Below, piece after piece: positions 1-11,502 of a stretch of DNA of 64,000 nucleotides. The notes under the pieces are model-generated. The model saw only the letters and a program-made list of their open reading frames with translations, made no database searches and had not been told where the DNA came from. The DNA is taken from the NCBI GenBank assembly GCA_026260175.1, contig JAKCWW010000023.1, positions 36,178 to 100,177 of the forward strand, written 5' to 3'. Both the position numbers and the translations under genes were made by a program. The first letter of the stretch is position 1. Each line of letters begins with the position of its first letter. Origin of the DNA: Reticulitermes lucifugus (Eukaryota; Arthropoda; Insecta; Blattodea; Rhinotermitidae).

Positions 1-175
1 CCCCACAGGAAATATTCCTGGTACTCATTTCTGTTAGAGGCTGAGTCGACCCCAGGGCCATAGCAACCGAAAGGATTATGTCAATCAAAAATTCCAATGA
101 GATCATCGGGAATCGAACCCGCGACCTTTCGGCTTGTAAAGCAGTGCCTCAACCAACTGCGCCACCGCGTGCCCC
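1..175 (-). mobile_element. tRNA-derived SINE, cut by the window edge
   Basis: Read on the minus strand, the element starts at 175 with a tRNA-like head. It has a box A like TGGCGCAGTTGG (about 153-164), an anticodon-arm-like stretch with a loop resembling UAC, and a near-perfect box B, GGTTCGATTCCC (about 108-119). About 100 bp of non-tRNA body follows and runs off the window at base 1, so the 3' tail is not seen. Internal RNA polymerase III promoters of this type define tRNA-derived SINEs. It is not a tRNA gene: the acceptor arms do not pair and a unique body follows box B. It appears to have inserted into the repeat D copy beside it. Confidence 0.8.
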
Positions 176-272
176 ATTCTCACAGTAAGCAGCAATTAAT
201 TCTCTAAACAGCATTAACAATCTGGTCTTTAAAATGGAGATGTATTGTGTTCTCTGTGAGGTAGGAACTGAA
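176..272 (-). repeat. Repeat D, copy 1 (truncated by a SINE)
   Basis: The minus strand begins with the family's start, CAGTTCCTACCTCACAGAG, at about 272 and stays alignable with the copies at 15.6 and 24.6 kb to the motif TGTGAGAAT at 176-184. There the SINE starts and the second half of repeat D is absent from the window. I do not recognise the family: no ORF, no terminal inverted repeats and no tRNA boxes are visible. Confidence 0.7.
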
Positions 273-837
273 GTTTTATGTATAATTCACATGGACTTCA
301 ATCTTCAAAGTGTTAATCCATCTATTCGAATTTACTATGACAAAGTGTATGGGGTGTGTTTCGTTGGTAGATGTAGATAAAACAAAAGCTTTTTTATGAG
401 CAACATGTTTGGACACGTTTCATATGACACTGCAGACAAAAACTATACGGTTTTACCACCACGATCTTTGTTTGATCAAATTCTGTTACCGCATTTTGCG
501 TTCTCCGCAGGTGTATTGATTTAATCCTTCGCTTGCACTACAAATGTTACCTGCATAAATGTGTAAATATCAGACGGCACTCGTAACTTACAGCACAGAC
601 CACTCCATAGACCACTAAATCATAGGAACAGAATTCGGTGACTTGCATTCCACAACGATGAAAGTTTCATTACGCGCCTTCATGTTCGCTAGAGTTTAGT
701 CCAGTTATCAGGCTGTAGTGTACTGTAACAGATCATGGAACACAAAGCAACTGGTCCTTCAGAATTGCAAGAATATAATGTTACTTACTTGGAACAAATA
801 TTGCGTATAGCCTACTTAGCAGGTAGACGTAACAAAG
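273..837. other. Unassigned AT-rich DNA
   Basis: No ORF, repeat match or RNA gene is apparent to me in this stretch. Confidence 0.6.
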
Positions 838-1050
838 TTTAAGTTCACTCTATAACCTGCCATGAAGGCCCAGACAGGGGGTAGGGGTATAGCTCTACTC
901 TTTCTTTAGCCTCGGCACTAGATGGAGGTGGGTGGTTAAGGCCACGCCCCGGCCGCTTTACGGCAATTGCATAGGAGGGTGGTTGGGCCCCAGGACCGGA
1001 CTGGACGGGTGCGGAAAATTCGCCCCTGCTGGGATTCGACCCCCGATTGT
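838..1050 (-). mobile_element. SINE-A copy 1
   Basis: On the minus strand a box-B-like GGGTCGAATCCCAG (about 1030-1043) is followed by the family body (CCGGTCCTGGGGCCCAACC), a GC-rich centre containing AAGCGGCCGGGGCG, and the conserved 3' part with GAGTAGAGCTATACCCC and CTTCATGGCAGG. The 5' tRNA part is cut just upstream of box B. The 3' edge shares TTATAGRGTGAACTT with the copy at 10.6 kb, which fixes that end. Confidence 0.75.
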
Positions 1051-1228
1051 CACCTTTACCTTAATGTCGCTTTAACTTGAAGAAACATTCTCAAGTTATC
1101 CCTAGGATGGGAGCAGAACATTTTAGAAAACGCCGCGATTATGCGGCAACTTCTCCGATAGCTATGTGTTGCATATAAGATAAGACGAAGGCGTAGCAGA
1201 TTTTAATGTTGATTACTCCGTAGTGTCG

Positions 1229-1231
<3 letters not shown>

Positions 1232-1267
<36 letters not shown>
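1232..1267. repeat. (AT)n microsatellite
   Basis: About 17 uninterrupted AT dinucleotides. Confidence 0.95.
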
Positions 1268-1270
<3 letters not shown>

Positions 1271-1526
1271 TACGAATCAACAATGTACGTACACATAACA
1301 CGAAGCAATGTAATTTAATTCTTGGTTCTACTTGTGTGTTTAAGCAGTGCACGGTGAATAAAATAAAAACATTTTTAAAATATCATGTTCAAAATAATGA
1401 AGTACTGTAGAACACCTGGGGGTTAGAAAAGCTTTTCTAAAACTCTACAAAAATGAAATTTTGAGTAGCGATGATTTGGTGTAAAATATTTTTTAATTTG
1501 TTTTATATAGACAATGTTATATAACT

Positions 1527-1556
1527 GCCTGACTGACTGACTGAATGAATGACTGA
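1527..1556. repeat. (CTGA/ATGA)n short tandem repeat
   Basis: About seven tetranucleotide units, first CTGA and then ATGA variants. The following 1.2 kb, to about 2.75 kb, has no feature I can name except a short GC-rich patch at about 2385-2440. Confidence 0.85.
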
Positions 1557-2749
1557 ACGACCGCTCAACCAACTATGATGGAGGGAGACATGAGGTTTCA
1601 ACGTCGCCGATACCAAAGAGAACCATCGGATCCGGATCCGGTCCAACCAGGCTCATCAAACTCCTTTTATCAACTCCTACCTGCCAATCAAAATGGCATT
1701 CTCCCATCTTATTCCCAGTCTTCGAAGTGGATTTTATACCAATAAGTTTCCTATACAAATACTACATATACAGATATGTAGATATTTGTATTAGTTTCTC
1801 CCCTGCGTCAGGGCTGAAGCCACGCGCACTGTACGGTCTAATATTTCACTCTACTTACAGTAACAGGCGCCTTTCCTGTGTCACTAATTTCCACCTTTTA
1901 TGACCCACATTATCAACTCACTTCGCACTTATCAGGCTCACACAGAAAACAACGTTATCTTGTGTAGCAGCAAATACATCGCAGTTGTAATGCAGTCGGA
2001 ACAACCCCCTTCTGTTCATCGGGCTGACATTATTTTCATCAACACATCCACTAGCGGATGTGTTTCCCAAAGAAAGACAAGACATAACTAAAAGAAAACG
2101 CGTCATAATATCTATTTAAATTGTTAAATGAAATGTCAATTTCTTATTATGAGAGATTTTAGGATATGAATGCTGTGAATATGAAGATTATTTTGTTATG
2201 AGAGGTGATTCCCTATACTTTGGTAGAAATCAGTCAAGGTTTTGAAGGGATATTTTGCCTCCTTCTGGGTACACAACAGTTTCACATTAATACTGAAACT
2301 CCACCAGAAGGTGAATTAAGTTGAGTTTTAAAAGCAGGCCGGTTGGTTGTAGGGATCTAGCAAGTCCTTCAACAGAGGTGGAAAGACTGTGGCGCGCGCT
2401 CGGCAGCGGCCCTCGACAATTTAGTCCGCGCGGCGGATATTTTTCACTCTTTGTTATAATTCGGTCCTAACATACAATAAAAAGAACGTAATGTGCTGGT
2501 AAAAAAATAAATAAAATACAAAAGAACACAGATGTTCATAGAGAATCAAATTTTGGGTTCGCAGAATACCTAAACATAATTACGTACGGCTGTTTTATTT
2601 CCAGCACCTATAACACAACCTGATGGAATTTTTAACTATTTGGTTCACAGACAGTAATCTGTTGAGTCAGTGAGTATAAGTGATATGTCTAACAACTTTG
2701 AAGGAATTTTTGAGGTTTCACAGCGGTGTGGTTTAGAACTTCGTAATTG

Positions 2750-2836
2750 GCTTCTGACATTTCACAGCATTACGCTCATCTGAAACGTCGGGAACCGATT
2801 ACGTAATTACGCCGCGTCACAACCCAGAATAATGGA
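2750..2836 (+). repeat. Repeat P, degenerate copy
   Basis: This holds a degenerate version of the unit found in the 58.6 kb hairpin and at 3.1 kb. TGAAACGTCGGGAACC is followed by GTAATTACGCCGCGTCAC and AACCCAGAATAATGGA. In better copies the second part reads TTACCACACGACGCCGTG then TAATAACCCAGAAGACC. It is non-coding, and the family identity is uncertain. Confidence 0.55.
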
Positions 2837-3113
2837 ATCCTAAACAAATAAACCACAAATATTTTTGTGAAGCTCTCCGGCCCGCCCCTTTTTCGAAATA
2901 GAGCTATCCGGACCCAAGGTAAAATAAATTGCCCATCCATGTGCAGAAGAAAATGGGAAACTTTATTCTGCGTCGGAACTGTCCAGGGGACTACCTTGTG
3001 GTGATGATATTGTTATGAAGTAATGTGGAGTGAATTCAAGCGACGCGGTTATGACCCGTTGGCAAACTGACATACACGAAATTCAGGGTGCCGTAAGGTA
3101 CTAATGGGACCAA

Positions 3114-3184
3114 TACGTTGTCCCGAAACGGCGGTAAACATTTACCACACGACGCCGTGTAATATCCCAGAAGAGCGCAGATCT
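3114..3184 (+). repeat. Repeat P, second copy
   Basis: It contains CGTTGTCCCGAAACGGCGG, then TTTACCACACGACGCCGTG and TAATATCCCAGAAGAGCGC, in the same order as the copy at 2.75 kb and colinear with the right arm of the hairpin at 58.7 kb. The CGAAACG box followed by GGTAA is the half-motif discussed in the findings. Confidence 0.6.
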
Positions 3185-3270
3185 CAAGTATATGCTTATT
3201 AAAAATAGAAAATAAAGAATTATATAAGTGGGATACTGGTTACATTTGTTTGTAGTGAAATATGACTAAT

Positions 3271-3415
3271 ATTAATCCATTTACCGCGGAGGCCCGGGTT
3301 CGTTCCCGGGTCAGTCCATGTTGGATTTGTGGTGGACAAATTGGCACTGGGACAGGTTTTTCTCCGAGTGCTTCTGTTTTCCCATGTCAATTTCATTCCA
3401 CCGGTGCTCCATTAC
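3271..3415 (+). mobile_element. SINE-C copy 1
   Basis: A box B-like GGGTTCGTTCCCGGGT (3297-3312) is followed by a body with GGTGGACAAATTGG, GGGACAGGTTTTTCTCCG and CCACCGGTGCTCCATTAC. The copy at 46.1 kb matches its head (TTTACCGCTGAGGCCCAGG, then TTCGATCCCAGG) and parts of the body. Open frames here (for example 3262-3594) are chance reading through the SINE and not genes. The true 5' end and tail are unclear. Confidence 0.65.
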
Positions 3416-3599
3416 AAGAAAAACGGAAAGAACTAATCATCTTGATCACAGGGTTGCACAAGAAGCCTCAAGGCTGTGGTGCGTCCGTAGCATCTGCTGT
3501 GGGGACCTTTACCCAAAACAAATCCCTTGATTTCAAAGGAGTCACATGCCTGTTTATCACACACACACTAAATTGTAGGCCTACTCTCACTTAAGTTCA

Positions 3600-5885
3600 A
3601 TAGTGATATTTACAAAAGTGAATGTTTATTTTTACACATGCTCTGTTTTATAACATTAGTAAGGTATTATTATACGAGGAGACGAAGGACTACGCTTCAT
3701 TGCACTAATTTGTTTTCAAGTTAGTCGGGTTTACTTGGCAGCACGAACAGCAGATACACACTACAAACAAATGAAGGAGACAAACTGCCTCACATCAGTC
3801 AACTGCTGTGCTTATAGGACAGCTGAGTCCCCTATTCCTCTTTTCTCATATTTCGCTACAAAATTCAAATGTAACCTTATAGTCAGCCATCACATGTCCT
3901 TAATAAAAATTCAGCTGTTATGAATTTCTAATCTTTTGAATATTCTGCAATGAGTTTATATGAATTAATTCATATAAGTCAGATAAGTCAAGGTAAAATT
4001 TTATGCTCTAATTCTTCATGGCTTATTTAGTAATGTCATTATTTCGCTGTAGGTGTTTAGTGGGTAACGTGTTGGCGAAAACACTGAAGACACTAATCTA
4101 GGCTTCATTTTAGGTGACATGTGGTAGTTGCATGAACGAATTTAGGAAAACTACGTAAACTGATAATAAGAGCCGGTTTCGTAGCAGAGATTTGAAACAT
4201 GGAACTCTGCAAATCTAATCAGGGGTGAGGCTACTCGACCACGGCACTCGATACAAAAACATGGCACATCACACTTCTACAGGGTCCAATACTTTTACAT
4301 CCCTGCCACTGTACATGGTTTCCTAAATCCCTTCAGGGAACGCTGCAAAGGTCCTTTGCAGGGGGGACGACACTATTTTATTCTAGTTCGCACTTAATCA
4401 CTGAGAATGAAAAATCTCTGCTGTTGATACAGCAGTTTAAATAACCTGCGAAACAACCTTCACTTCCATCTGCATTACTCTCCCTTGGTACTGTCACCTT
4501 CATCTGGTTATAAATGTCGAAAAGGTCACAAAAAATTGTGAACTTCCTGCTACCTCTCTCTTCCCGTCCTCCCTTATATTTACTCTTACGTCACGAACAC
4601 TTTAAATGGAAAAGACCAGCACACAACAATCACAATGTACTGCATACTGAGTTTAAAGCTTACACTAAACCTGCATCAGACCGAGACCTGGGATCAAGTC
4701 GCCCTGTCAAACACACCCCGAGTTTATAGCCGGGAATTTCTAAACTTCACACATAAAAACAAACACCATGCTGTCAATAGCCATCCAAGCATTCGCTTTT
4801 GTTTTCGGTCCCAGACTGACAAAGAGATGTGCGCCACGAAAATTATATTCATGCCACCGTACAGAAATAAAACATGGCTCTCACATTTCTTTGTAGAAAT
4901 ACATACTATATCCCATATTCTTCAGAATTTCGCTAACATCACGTTTGGGGTAAAATAAAAGTGCATTTAATTTCCTTACTTTGTTACATTCTTTCTACAA
5001 ATAACATCACGCTTATCCGAAAACGTTAAGAGTCGAAAATTTGCTGCCACCATTAACGTTGCAAAGTATTAACGTAGCGGGACTACAATAACTGCATTAG
5101 TCTGTGTTCCCACCAGCAAATTTGGACAAAGATAGACTCGACACCATTCTGTGGTTTATATTCTTTTCCTGTTTTGGTTAAAATTTAAATTCGGTAAGTA
5201 ACAAGCAGAAGAAGATAGTAATCTATTTGGATACCAGCCAAACGTTTCTCATTCCGCGGAGTGATATATATTTTTTCTTCTCCATTCTGTTGTTGGCAAC
5301 AAGTAGGGCTTCTTGATTTTCACCCAGTTAGGAAAAGAGAAAAGCCTCGACCACCAGTTGCTCCGGCACGAGAGAATATGTGGAAGCATTGCCAGTACTT
5401 TAACAGCAGCCTGTTGCATTACATAAAGCACTATAGTACGTAACTAATGCAAGGGTCAAACCTCACTACTTTAACCTGGCTAATATTGTGTAATGGCTGA
5501 AGTTCATAAAACGTCAAGTGACGAAGGAATCTGGAATACGATTAATTTTACATGTAAGAGAGGTTACCTAGAAATAAAGTCTTAGGAAACTTTTTAGGTG
5601 TACAAGTTCAGGTTACCGAACTACAGGAGATGAAACGACATTATTTACGTTTCTAGAAAGCAAGGTTTAAACATTTTTGAAGGGCTGTGACAAATCAGGA
5701 ACATACTAGAGATTTTTAAAGCTGATTAAATCTCGGGAACAGACCTGTTTGCTAACACATACAACTTAACTTTCTTTTTAGCTTTTGTCCATACAGCTAA
5801 ACATTAAAACTACAAAAGTTCAAATCAACCTGCCGTCCTGTAAGTGTATGAAATATACTCTTTCACTCTAAGGAAGAACAAATGG
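3600..5885. other. Unassigned AT-rich DNA
   Basis: About 2.3 kb with only short frames of 60-107 codons. None has a recognisable domain, flanking splice-like structure or repeat match that I can support. Confidence 0.5.
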
Positions 5886-5889
5886 CGAA

Positions 5890-6000
5890 GGCGTTCAAGA
5901 ATGAGCAGCTTAAGAGAATATTTGGACCTAATAAAGGGAGACTAAGAGAAGGCTAGTTAAAAATGCATAATTACAGGACTCTAATTTGTAGGTTTTAAGA
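5890..6000 (+). mobile_element. LINE-2 fragment (RT C-terminal region)
   Basis: The plus strand reads FKNEQLKRIFGPNKG and then a stop-interrupted LKMHNYRTLIC. This matches the part of insect LINE ORF2 proteins that usually reads FENKVLRKIFGPKRDE and LHNEELNDLYSS. It is a short, frame-damaged fragment of the region just after the reverse transcriptase domain. The element clade (RTE, Jockey or other) cannot be set from so short a piece. Confidence 0.6.
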
Positions 6001-6568
6001 AATGTTATTGATCAAATCCAAAAGGTGATGGAAAAAAGGCTTCTAGTTTCATACTGTGAAATGAATGATGAGTGGCGGGAATACATACTTGCAGCACTAT
6101 TGATGAATGAAGTGGGATGGCAGGCTGTAGATGGGAATTTGGAAAGTAAAGATTCTGAGGAAGGCAGCAGAAAACGAAAGACATCCCTCATGCTGAGAGG
6201 AAGAGAAATGGTATTCTGAAACCCTTTAAAAACAGGGAAAAGCAAAGGTAGAGAGAGAAGAAGTTTGAACTGTAAGAGGCTAAATATAAATTAGAAGACA
6301 GCATACAAGAAATTAACTCTACTAATAATATAGAATTGAGAACGGCAGGTAAATTTATAAATAAGACAAAATGTAAGTGGGAAGACCAGAAGAAGAAAGT
6401 AGCAGACGTAGATGAGAAAGACAATAAAGGACTACTAAAATAGAAGCCAATAGATTAGGCCTATATACTATATCGTAAATGATAAAAGGTAAGCAAGGCG
6501 TACTAGAGAACACCTGGTTTTAGGCCAGCAGCTGTTGGCAATGTGTACCTCGGGCTCAAGAAATAAAC

Positions 6569-6601
<33 letters not shown>

Positions 6602-6611
6602 ATTATTATTT
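6001..6611 (+). other. Decayed element ending in an (ATT)n tail, unidentified
   Basis: Purine-rich sequence holds two short plus-strand frames (to about 6219) with no recognised domain. It is followed by a segment with TTAGGCCAGCAGCTGTTGGC and CTCAAGAAATAAACATT that runs straight into (ATT)n at 6568-6611. An A/T-rich simple tail directly after a conserved-looking 3' sequence is typical of LINE or SINE 3' ends, so this may be the tail of a LINE whose coding part begins at 5.9 kb. That link is inference. Confidence 0.35.
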
Positions 6612-8690
6612 CAAGAAGGATTAAATGGGCGGGGGTATGTACCACTAATAAGAGAAAATACTTAAAGAATCTTAGTAGTAAACCTGAAAGGTGAACCCCA
6701 CTTTTGATTCCAAGGCTTATATGGGAGGATAGCATTAAACTGTATCTTAACGAAATAGCGTGTGAGGGGTGATCAGCGGTCTCGTCACGATCAGAAACGA
6801 TGTCGGAGGTACGTTCTTGTGAATACGTAACGCAACTTCAGCTTACATGAAAGGAGGGGATTTTAATGACAGGCCAGCCACAATCGGAATAATTCTGTTG
6901 TATGGAGTCACAATATTGTAGGAAAAACTCTTTTGGCCGTAGGACTGAACACAAATACAAGACAGATTATGGAAAAACGTAAGAAGCATGTATTTTTATT
7001 TGCAAATAATTGTCGTTTTACGCTTTAATTAGTCCAAGAAATTATATCAAACAGACCAAGGTTCATTCTTTTCCGGGTTAAGGAACTCCGACTTTTCGTG
7101 AGTCTAAGTAATTCCACATAAGACAGCCCCACATGAGGAGTCAGTAGTTGCTTAACTGGTAAAGACATTCTTCCCATATTATAAAAAATCAATGGTTTTA
7201 TTGGTTTCATAAGAGCAACTGAAGAAAAATATTCTGAGATATATGAATAAAATTTAAAATGTGACCTCTTCCTTACATAAGATCCATTGTAATATTATTT
7301 TCCACTATGCCATAATATTCCAATCGGTTTTCTCCTACAGTTTTCCTGATTTCACTCTGAATACCGAACACACGATATTATTAAAAACAAAATAATTACC
7401 GGCATGCATAAGTTTAGTTAAATGTAGGGCTTACAGAGTTAAACCTCGTGGCGTTTTATTCGTTAGATTTAAAACCGACTTACAGACTAAACTTTTGGCC
7501 TTCCCACGTTAATGAATATTACCGATTTCCAGCGCCTTGCATAACGCTACACTATATGTTTACGTGTTTGAGATCAGTATGCCACCTGTTATGAAGACAC
7601 GCCCTAATGGGAGCCATGCAAGATGGCGGCGTCAAAACCTTCGATCGACGGGTGTTCCCTTTGTTCTCGGAGCAGGCAGGAGGGTTGCCGGCTTTCAGGG
7701 GCCGCTATGGTTTTCACTACTGCCTAATCCAACTTTTGTTAGAAAGCAAAAATTACTGCTCAGTAATTTACTAAAATATACTATTATTCCCTAGCGTTAG
7801 AGTACGTACATTCAATTGTGCTTTATCTCCGAAATAAGGTATCCATCATTATAAAGTTAACAATAAATTTTCATTTAGAATGCACGGGCTTAACTCAGCG
7901 TCCGCCCACTGTGTAAATTTCGCCAATAGGTTTGGAAGTCTGATACATAATGAAAAGGTAATTGCAAAATCAGACCACTCTTATAGACGCATAATACAAT
8001 ACCAGATAGTCATAAGGAAATTTACTTTCATGTTGTAGGGAAAGGAAAAAAAATAATAACCCTGATGAAAGTCCGGCGAGAAAATCTGCACAGAACTTTC
8101 ATGTATTCGAGTTACAAGAAATTCTGCATACTAAATATACAGGGTGTTGTATAACAGAAATGCCATGCTGAAAAAAGGAGCAAACCTATACAAATTTGAA
8201 TACATGTCACTTTAAGAGCTTCACAGCCCACCAGGTATATTACATGATCAACAAAAGAAGTGGCACGAAACGTGCAACGTCTGGTTTGGTATAAGAGACC
8301 TTCAACTACAATATTTATGTAACCTAATATATTTCGTTTAGGCATCAGACACCTTCATGTATTTTTTCTGTCATGTTTCCGAAACTGATTTTGGTTGTTA
8401 AAAATTTTTCTCTAGTTTGCTAAAATTGTTGTCATCATTGTTAATTTGTACATTGTTTTATAGGGACGAATTTTCGTTAAGCTTGCTGCCGCAATCTTCA
8501 AGTTAGTCCTAACTGTGCCGAGAAGTTGGTACCCACACCCAACTTACACGGTGCTATATCCCAGCAAACTAGCATAATCATCATCACTGGTGTCAGAACG
8601 TCAAATCACAAGCATGTTTTCTTTGTATTACACAGTTTCACTTTAGATGCATCAATTTAACCTGGTGTTTTCTACTATACATGGCTTTCC
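6612..8690. other. Unassigned DNA with a short transposon-like terminus
   Basis: At 8138-8160 the sequence TACAGGGTGTTGTATAACAG resembles the TA-flanked ends of many Tc1/mariner-type elements, but I find no matching inverted copy nearby. A moderately GC-rich patch lies at 7595-7715. No gene is visible. Confidence 0.35.
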
Positions 8691-8699
8691 TTTTTTTTT

Positions 8700-8778
8700 T
8701 TGGACTTAATTAATCCTGGGCTTATATTTAAAACACAACGTTCCGCAAGTCGGTTCTGCTTCAATCTTCAGGTGCAGG
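8700..8778 (-). repeat. Repeat end with CTGAAGAT...GGAAC motif
   Basis: On the minus strand the sequence reads CCTGAAGATTGAAGCAG, then ACCGACTTGCGGAACGTTG, then TTTAAATATAAGCCCAGG, ending at a run of A (T on plus, 8692-8701). The CTGAAGAT box, a weak imperfect pairing and a GGAACG box are arranged as in the motif at 42.8 kb. It is probably the 3' end of a retroelement whose coding part is missing. Confidence 0.45.
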
Positions 8779-8799
8779 TAAATAACCTATCAAAAAAGA

Positions 8800-10588
8800 G
8801 ATTGATGTTTTCTAGTCTGTATATGTACTGCCATGTTCAGTGCGAGTTAATATTTACTTGTGTTAATTCGTGTGCTTAGTACTGAGATCATCACGTGTGT
8901 TGTTTGTGCTGCAAGGCTAGTCTTCAAGGTCAGCGTGGAAACGGCGGAGTAGAAACCTCTAAGGCAAATAAACCTCTGATAAGACGTCGTGTAGACTATG
9001 CTGGGTCCAATACAGTATCGTAAACAGCTGCACTTAAATGCCTTACATGTGGGTTAGAAATAGTATGCAATACACAGGATGTGTGAAAAGTAAAATAAGA
9101 ATTATGTAAAATGCATAAAATACACAACTTCTTAAGGAGTAGCAGTGAAATCCATTTCGTTGTAGTATGTGTGAAATGTGTTTAAAAGCTTCTGTGAAAA
9201 AAATTACAACGTTGAGTGAACAAAGGAAGACGTGTTATTCGTAGCAAGTTCAGTATGAGATTGTTCACAACATGGAGGATAGGCTGTCTTCACAGTTTGT
9301 GCGTATTGAAAGCTACGCAATCGATAAACAACTTGTGCACGTACAATGTACACTCAGCGCGATAAATTCTGGACACATCAGTAAGTAAACTGATCCGTCT
9401 CCGAAACTGCTTGTCGTCTTATCCTGAAAACGCTCGATCACATAATTCTTGTGTAATTACTACAGAAATCATGAAGCTTGGACTATAAAATTACTGACTT
9501 CTATAAAAAGGAATGTGGAATTCAGAAAAACCAAACTCAGTTGATTTCGTCTGTTCTAAAGTCAGAACAAGGACATATCAAACATGAAAATACTGAAGAC
9601 ATTCGCCCGAAGATGCAGAACAAGCAATTGGTCGAATGGTAACATTATTCTCCGTATATACACATCTGATAAACTGAAAGGTCTCTTTATATAACTTCTT
9701 CCGACATGCCGAACCAGTTGTAGTTCGATAAAACCAAGGAGATGGGATGTGGTTAAGATGAGGAGACGGGAGACGTTAACAGAATTCTGTTGACGAAACC
9801 TCCTGGGCAAAGACCACCCCTCAAGCCCGGGAAGGATTTAACATGTATCATGGGAAGACATGTTGTGAGGGTGTGATGTGGATGGACCAGAGAGAGTTTG
9901 TTGCACAGTGATGGGATTTGATATTGGCTGTGCTTAGTGGGTCTGCAGGAAATATATCGTTAGTACCTTCTTTAGAAAATACTCTTGAAAACAAGAGTTT
10001 GTAGGCAGAACTTAAAAAGGTAAAGGATTTCTGCTAAAGACAATGACTTTAAATGTTCAGGCACACTAGTTTTGCTTCCACTGTAAAACGTAATAGAGGC
10101 AAGCAGCTGTAACATGACTGTTCAGGATGTGATGTTACACGGTATAGTAAATTTATGAAATACGTACGAACACCTGTGAGTCACGTTGTAAAACTTGCTT
10201 TCATTATACAAGCTTCCAAAATTATTACGTTGTTTCAGATTCCCATTATTATACCCAAGGATATAAAGTTTTATTATTAATGAGTATTAATAAATAACTC
10301 TGTAGGAATAGAGCTTCCTGAGTATAAATATTAAGGCCGAAGGGGGCTTAAGGAAAATTCGTTTCCATGCACCCAAAAATATTTGAGATAGAGAATGTCC
10401 TGTTTTCATCTCTTATTCATAAAAAGGAGTAACAGCAGCAGTAATAAGAACTCAATAATAATAACAATATAAAATTCTTTAGTTAGAGTACATGCCAGCA
10501 GCAAACAGCGTGTAAGAAAGTAATCACTATGTATGGTATGAGTATAAAACTGAATAAGAACTTGAAACAAAAGAGCAAAACAGGAAGT
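8800..10588. other. Unassigned AT-rich DNA
   Basis: Nothing recognised. The short frame at 9562-9810 has no family resemblance that I can see. Confidence 0.5.
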
Positions 10589-10590
10589 AA

Positions 10591-10675
10591 AGTTCACCCT
10601 ATAACATGCCATGATGGCACAGAGGGGGAGAGGAGGTGTAGCTGTACTCTTTCTTGAACCTCAGTATTAAGAGAT
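10591..10675 (-). mobile_element. SINE-A copy 2 (3' part only)
   Basis: Only the 3' third of SINE-A is present. The minus strand has GAGGTTCAAGAAAGAGTAC and AGCTACACCTCC, and ends with GGCATGTTATAGGGTGAAC, matching the end of copy 1. Confidence 0.65.
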
Positions 10676-11049
10676 TGAAACAAAAGAAAGAAAGTAAAGA
10701 GTTAAAATTAACAAAACGAATACAAAGAAATAATTATTCCTTAATGAAGACTTTCTGCTAAAAACACCTAGAACTGTTAGATGCTCTTCCTATCGGTGGT
10801 ATTTAAACTTTACTCAATCGGAAGTGAAAAAAGACACGAGTCTAGCCGAGAAGTGGCTTAGTGTACAGTTTTCACTGTGACAATTATATGAACTATAATT
10901 CTTAATAACATTTTGTTGCATAACGCAAGGTCGTGACAAAAACAAAAGCCCAGACTCCCACTATGCAATTATTTAACAGTCATTTATTAATAATGTCTAT
11001 ATTTCGTAACATGTAAAGTTGGTGACCACGTTTTGTTGTCTAGAGAAGT

Positions 11050-11100
11050 GCACCCTGACAACGCTTAAACGAGGTCGAAATATGCTGAGATCATATCAGA
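11050..11100 (+). repeat. Degenerate CTGA...CGAAAT structured motif
   Basis: CCCTGACAACG, a poorly pairing CTTAAACGAGG, then TCGAAATATGCTGAG. The order of boxes matches the motif at 42.84 kb, but the first box and the final GTH are altered, so I call it a decayed relative. Confidence 0.35.
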
Positions 11101-11209
11101 CAGTACTTGTGATAATTGTGTGTTCTGATATTAACATTAATTGAACTGATACTTATTTTTTAAATGCTCAGCATAAACAATAATTAGAGGATGTAATAGC
11201 AAACCTGCC

Positions 11210-11502
11210 GATCCCAGTGGCCGCGGGGTCTGAGGCGTGGGTCGGCGGCCGCTCGCTTGCTGGGATTGCGGGTTCGAATCCCACCGGGGGCATGGATGTC
11301 TGTCTCTNNNNNNNNNNNNNNNNNNNNNNNNNNNNNNNNNNNNNNNNNNNNNNNNNNGTTGTCAGGTAGAGGTCTCTGCGACGGGCAGATCACTCGTCCA
11401 GAGGAGTCCTACCGAGTGTGTTGTGTCTAAAGTGTGTGACTGACGAACCTCAGAGAGGAGGCCTAGGCCCACTAGGGCTGTCGAGCCATGACAAAGAAAA
11501 AA
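11210..11502 (+). mobile_element. SINE-B copy 1, with an assembly gap
   Basis: The tRNA-like head starts GATCCCAGTGGCCGCGGGG and carries a perfect box B, GGTTCGAATCCC (11271-11282). The body reads CATGGATGTCTG, then 50 N, then GGTAGAGGTCTCTGCGACG, GATCACTCGTCCAGAGGAG and TCCTACCGAGTGTG. The 3' end is GGGCTGTCGAGCCATG followed by A-rich sequence. The head is closest to a leucine-type tRNA in layout, which is my inference. The 57.1 kb copy shows what the gap should contain: a short GT-rich stretch. Confidence 0.85.
11308..11357. other. Assembly gap of 50 N
   Basis: A run of exactly 50 N inside SINE-B. The round number suggests a placeholder and not a measured size. Confidence 0.95.

Noticed and set aside
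100-175. A functional tRNA gene
   Set aside because: Boxes A and B are good, but the acceptor stem does not pair and a SINE body follows.
3262-3594. 110-codon plus-strand frame
   Set aside because: It overlaps SINE-C, and box B lies inside it. No known domain.
8138-8160. Tc1/mariner-type end, TACAGGGTGTTGTATAACAG
   Set aside because: No inverted partner was found within about 2 kb. A similar lone end is at 57.41 kb. These are kept only as notes.
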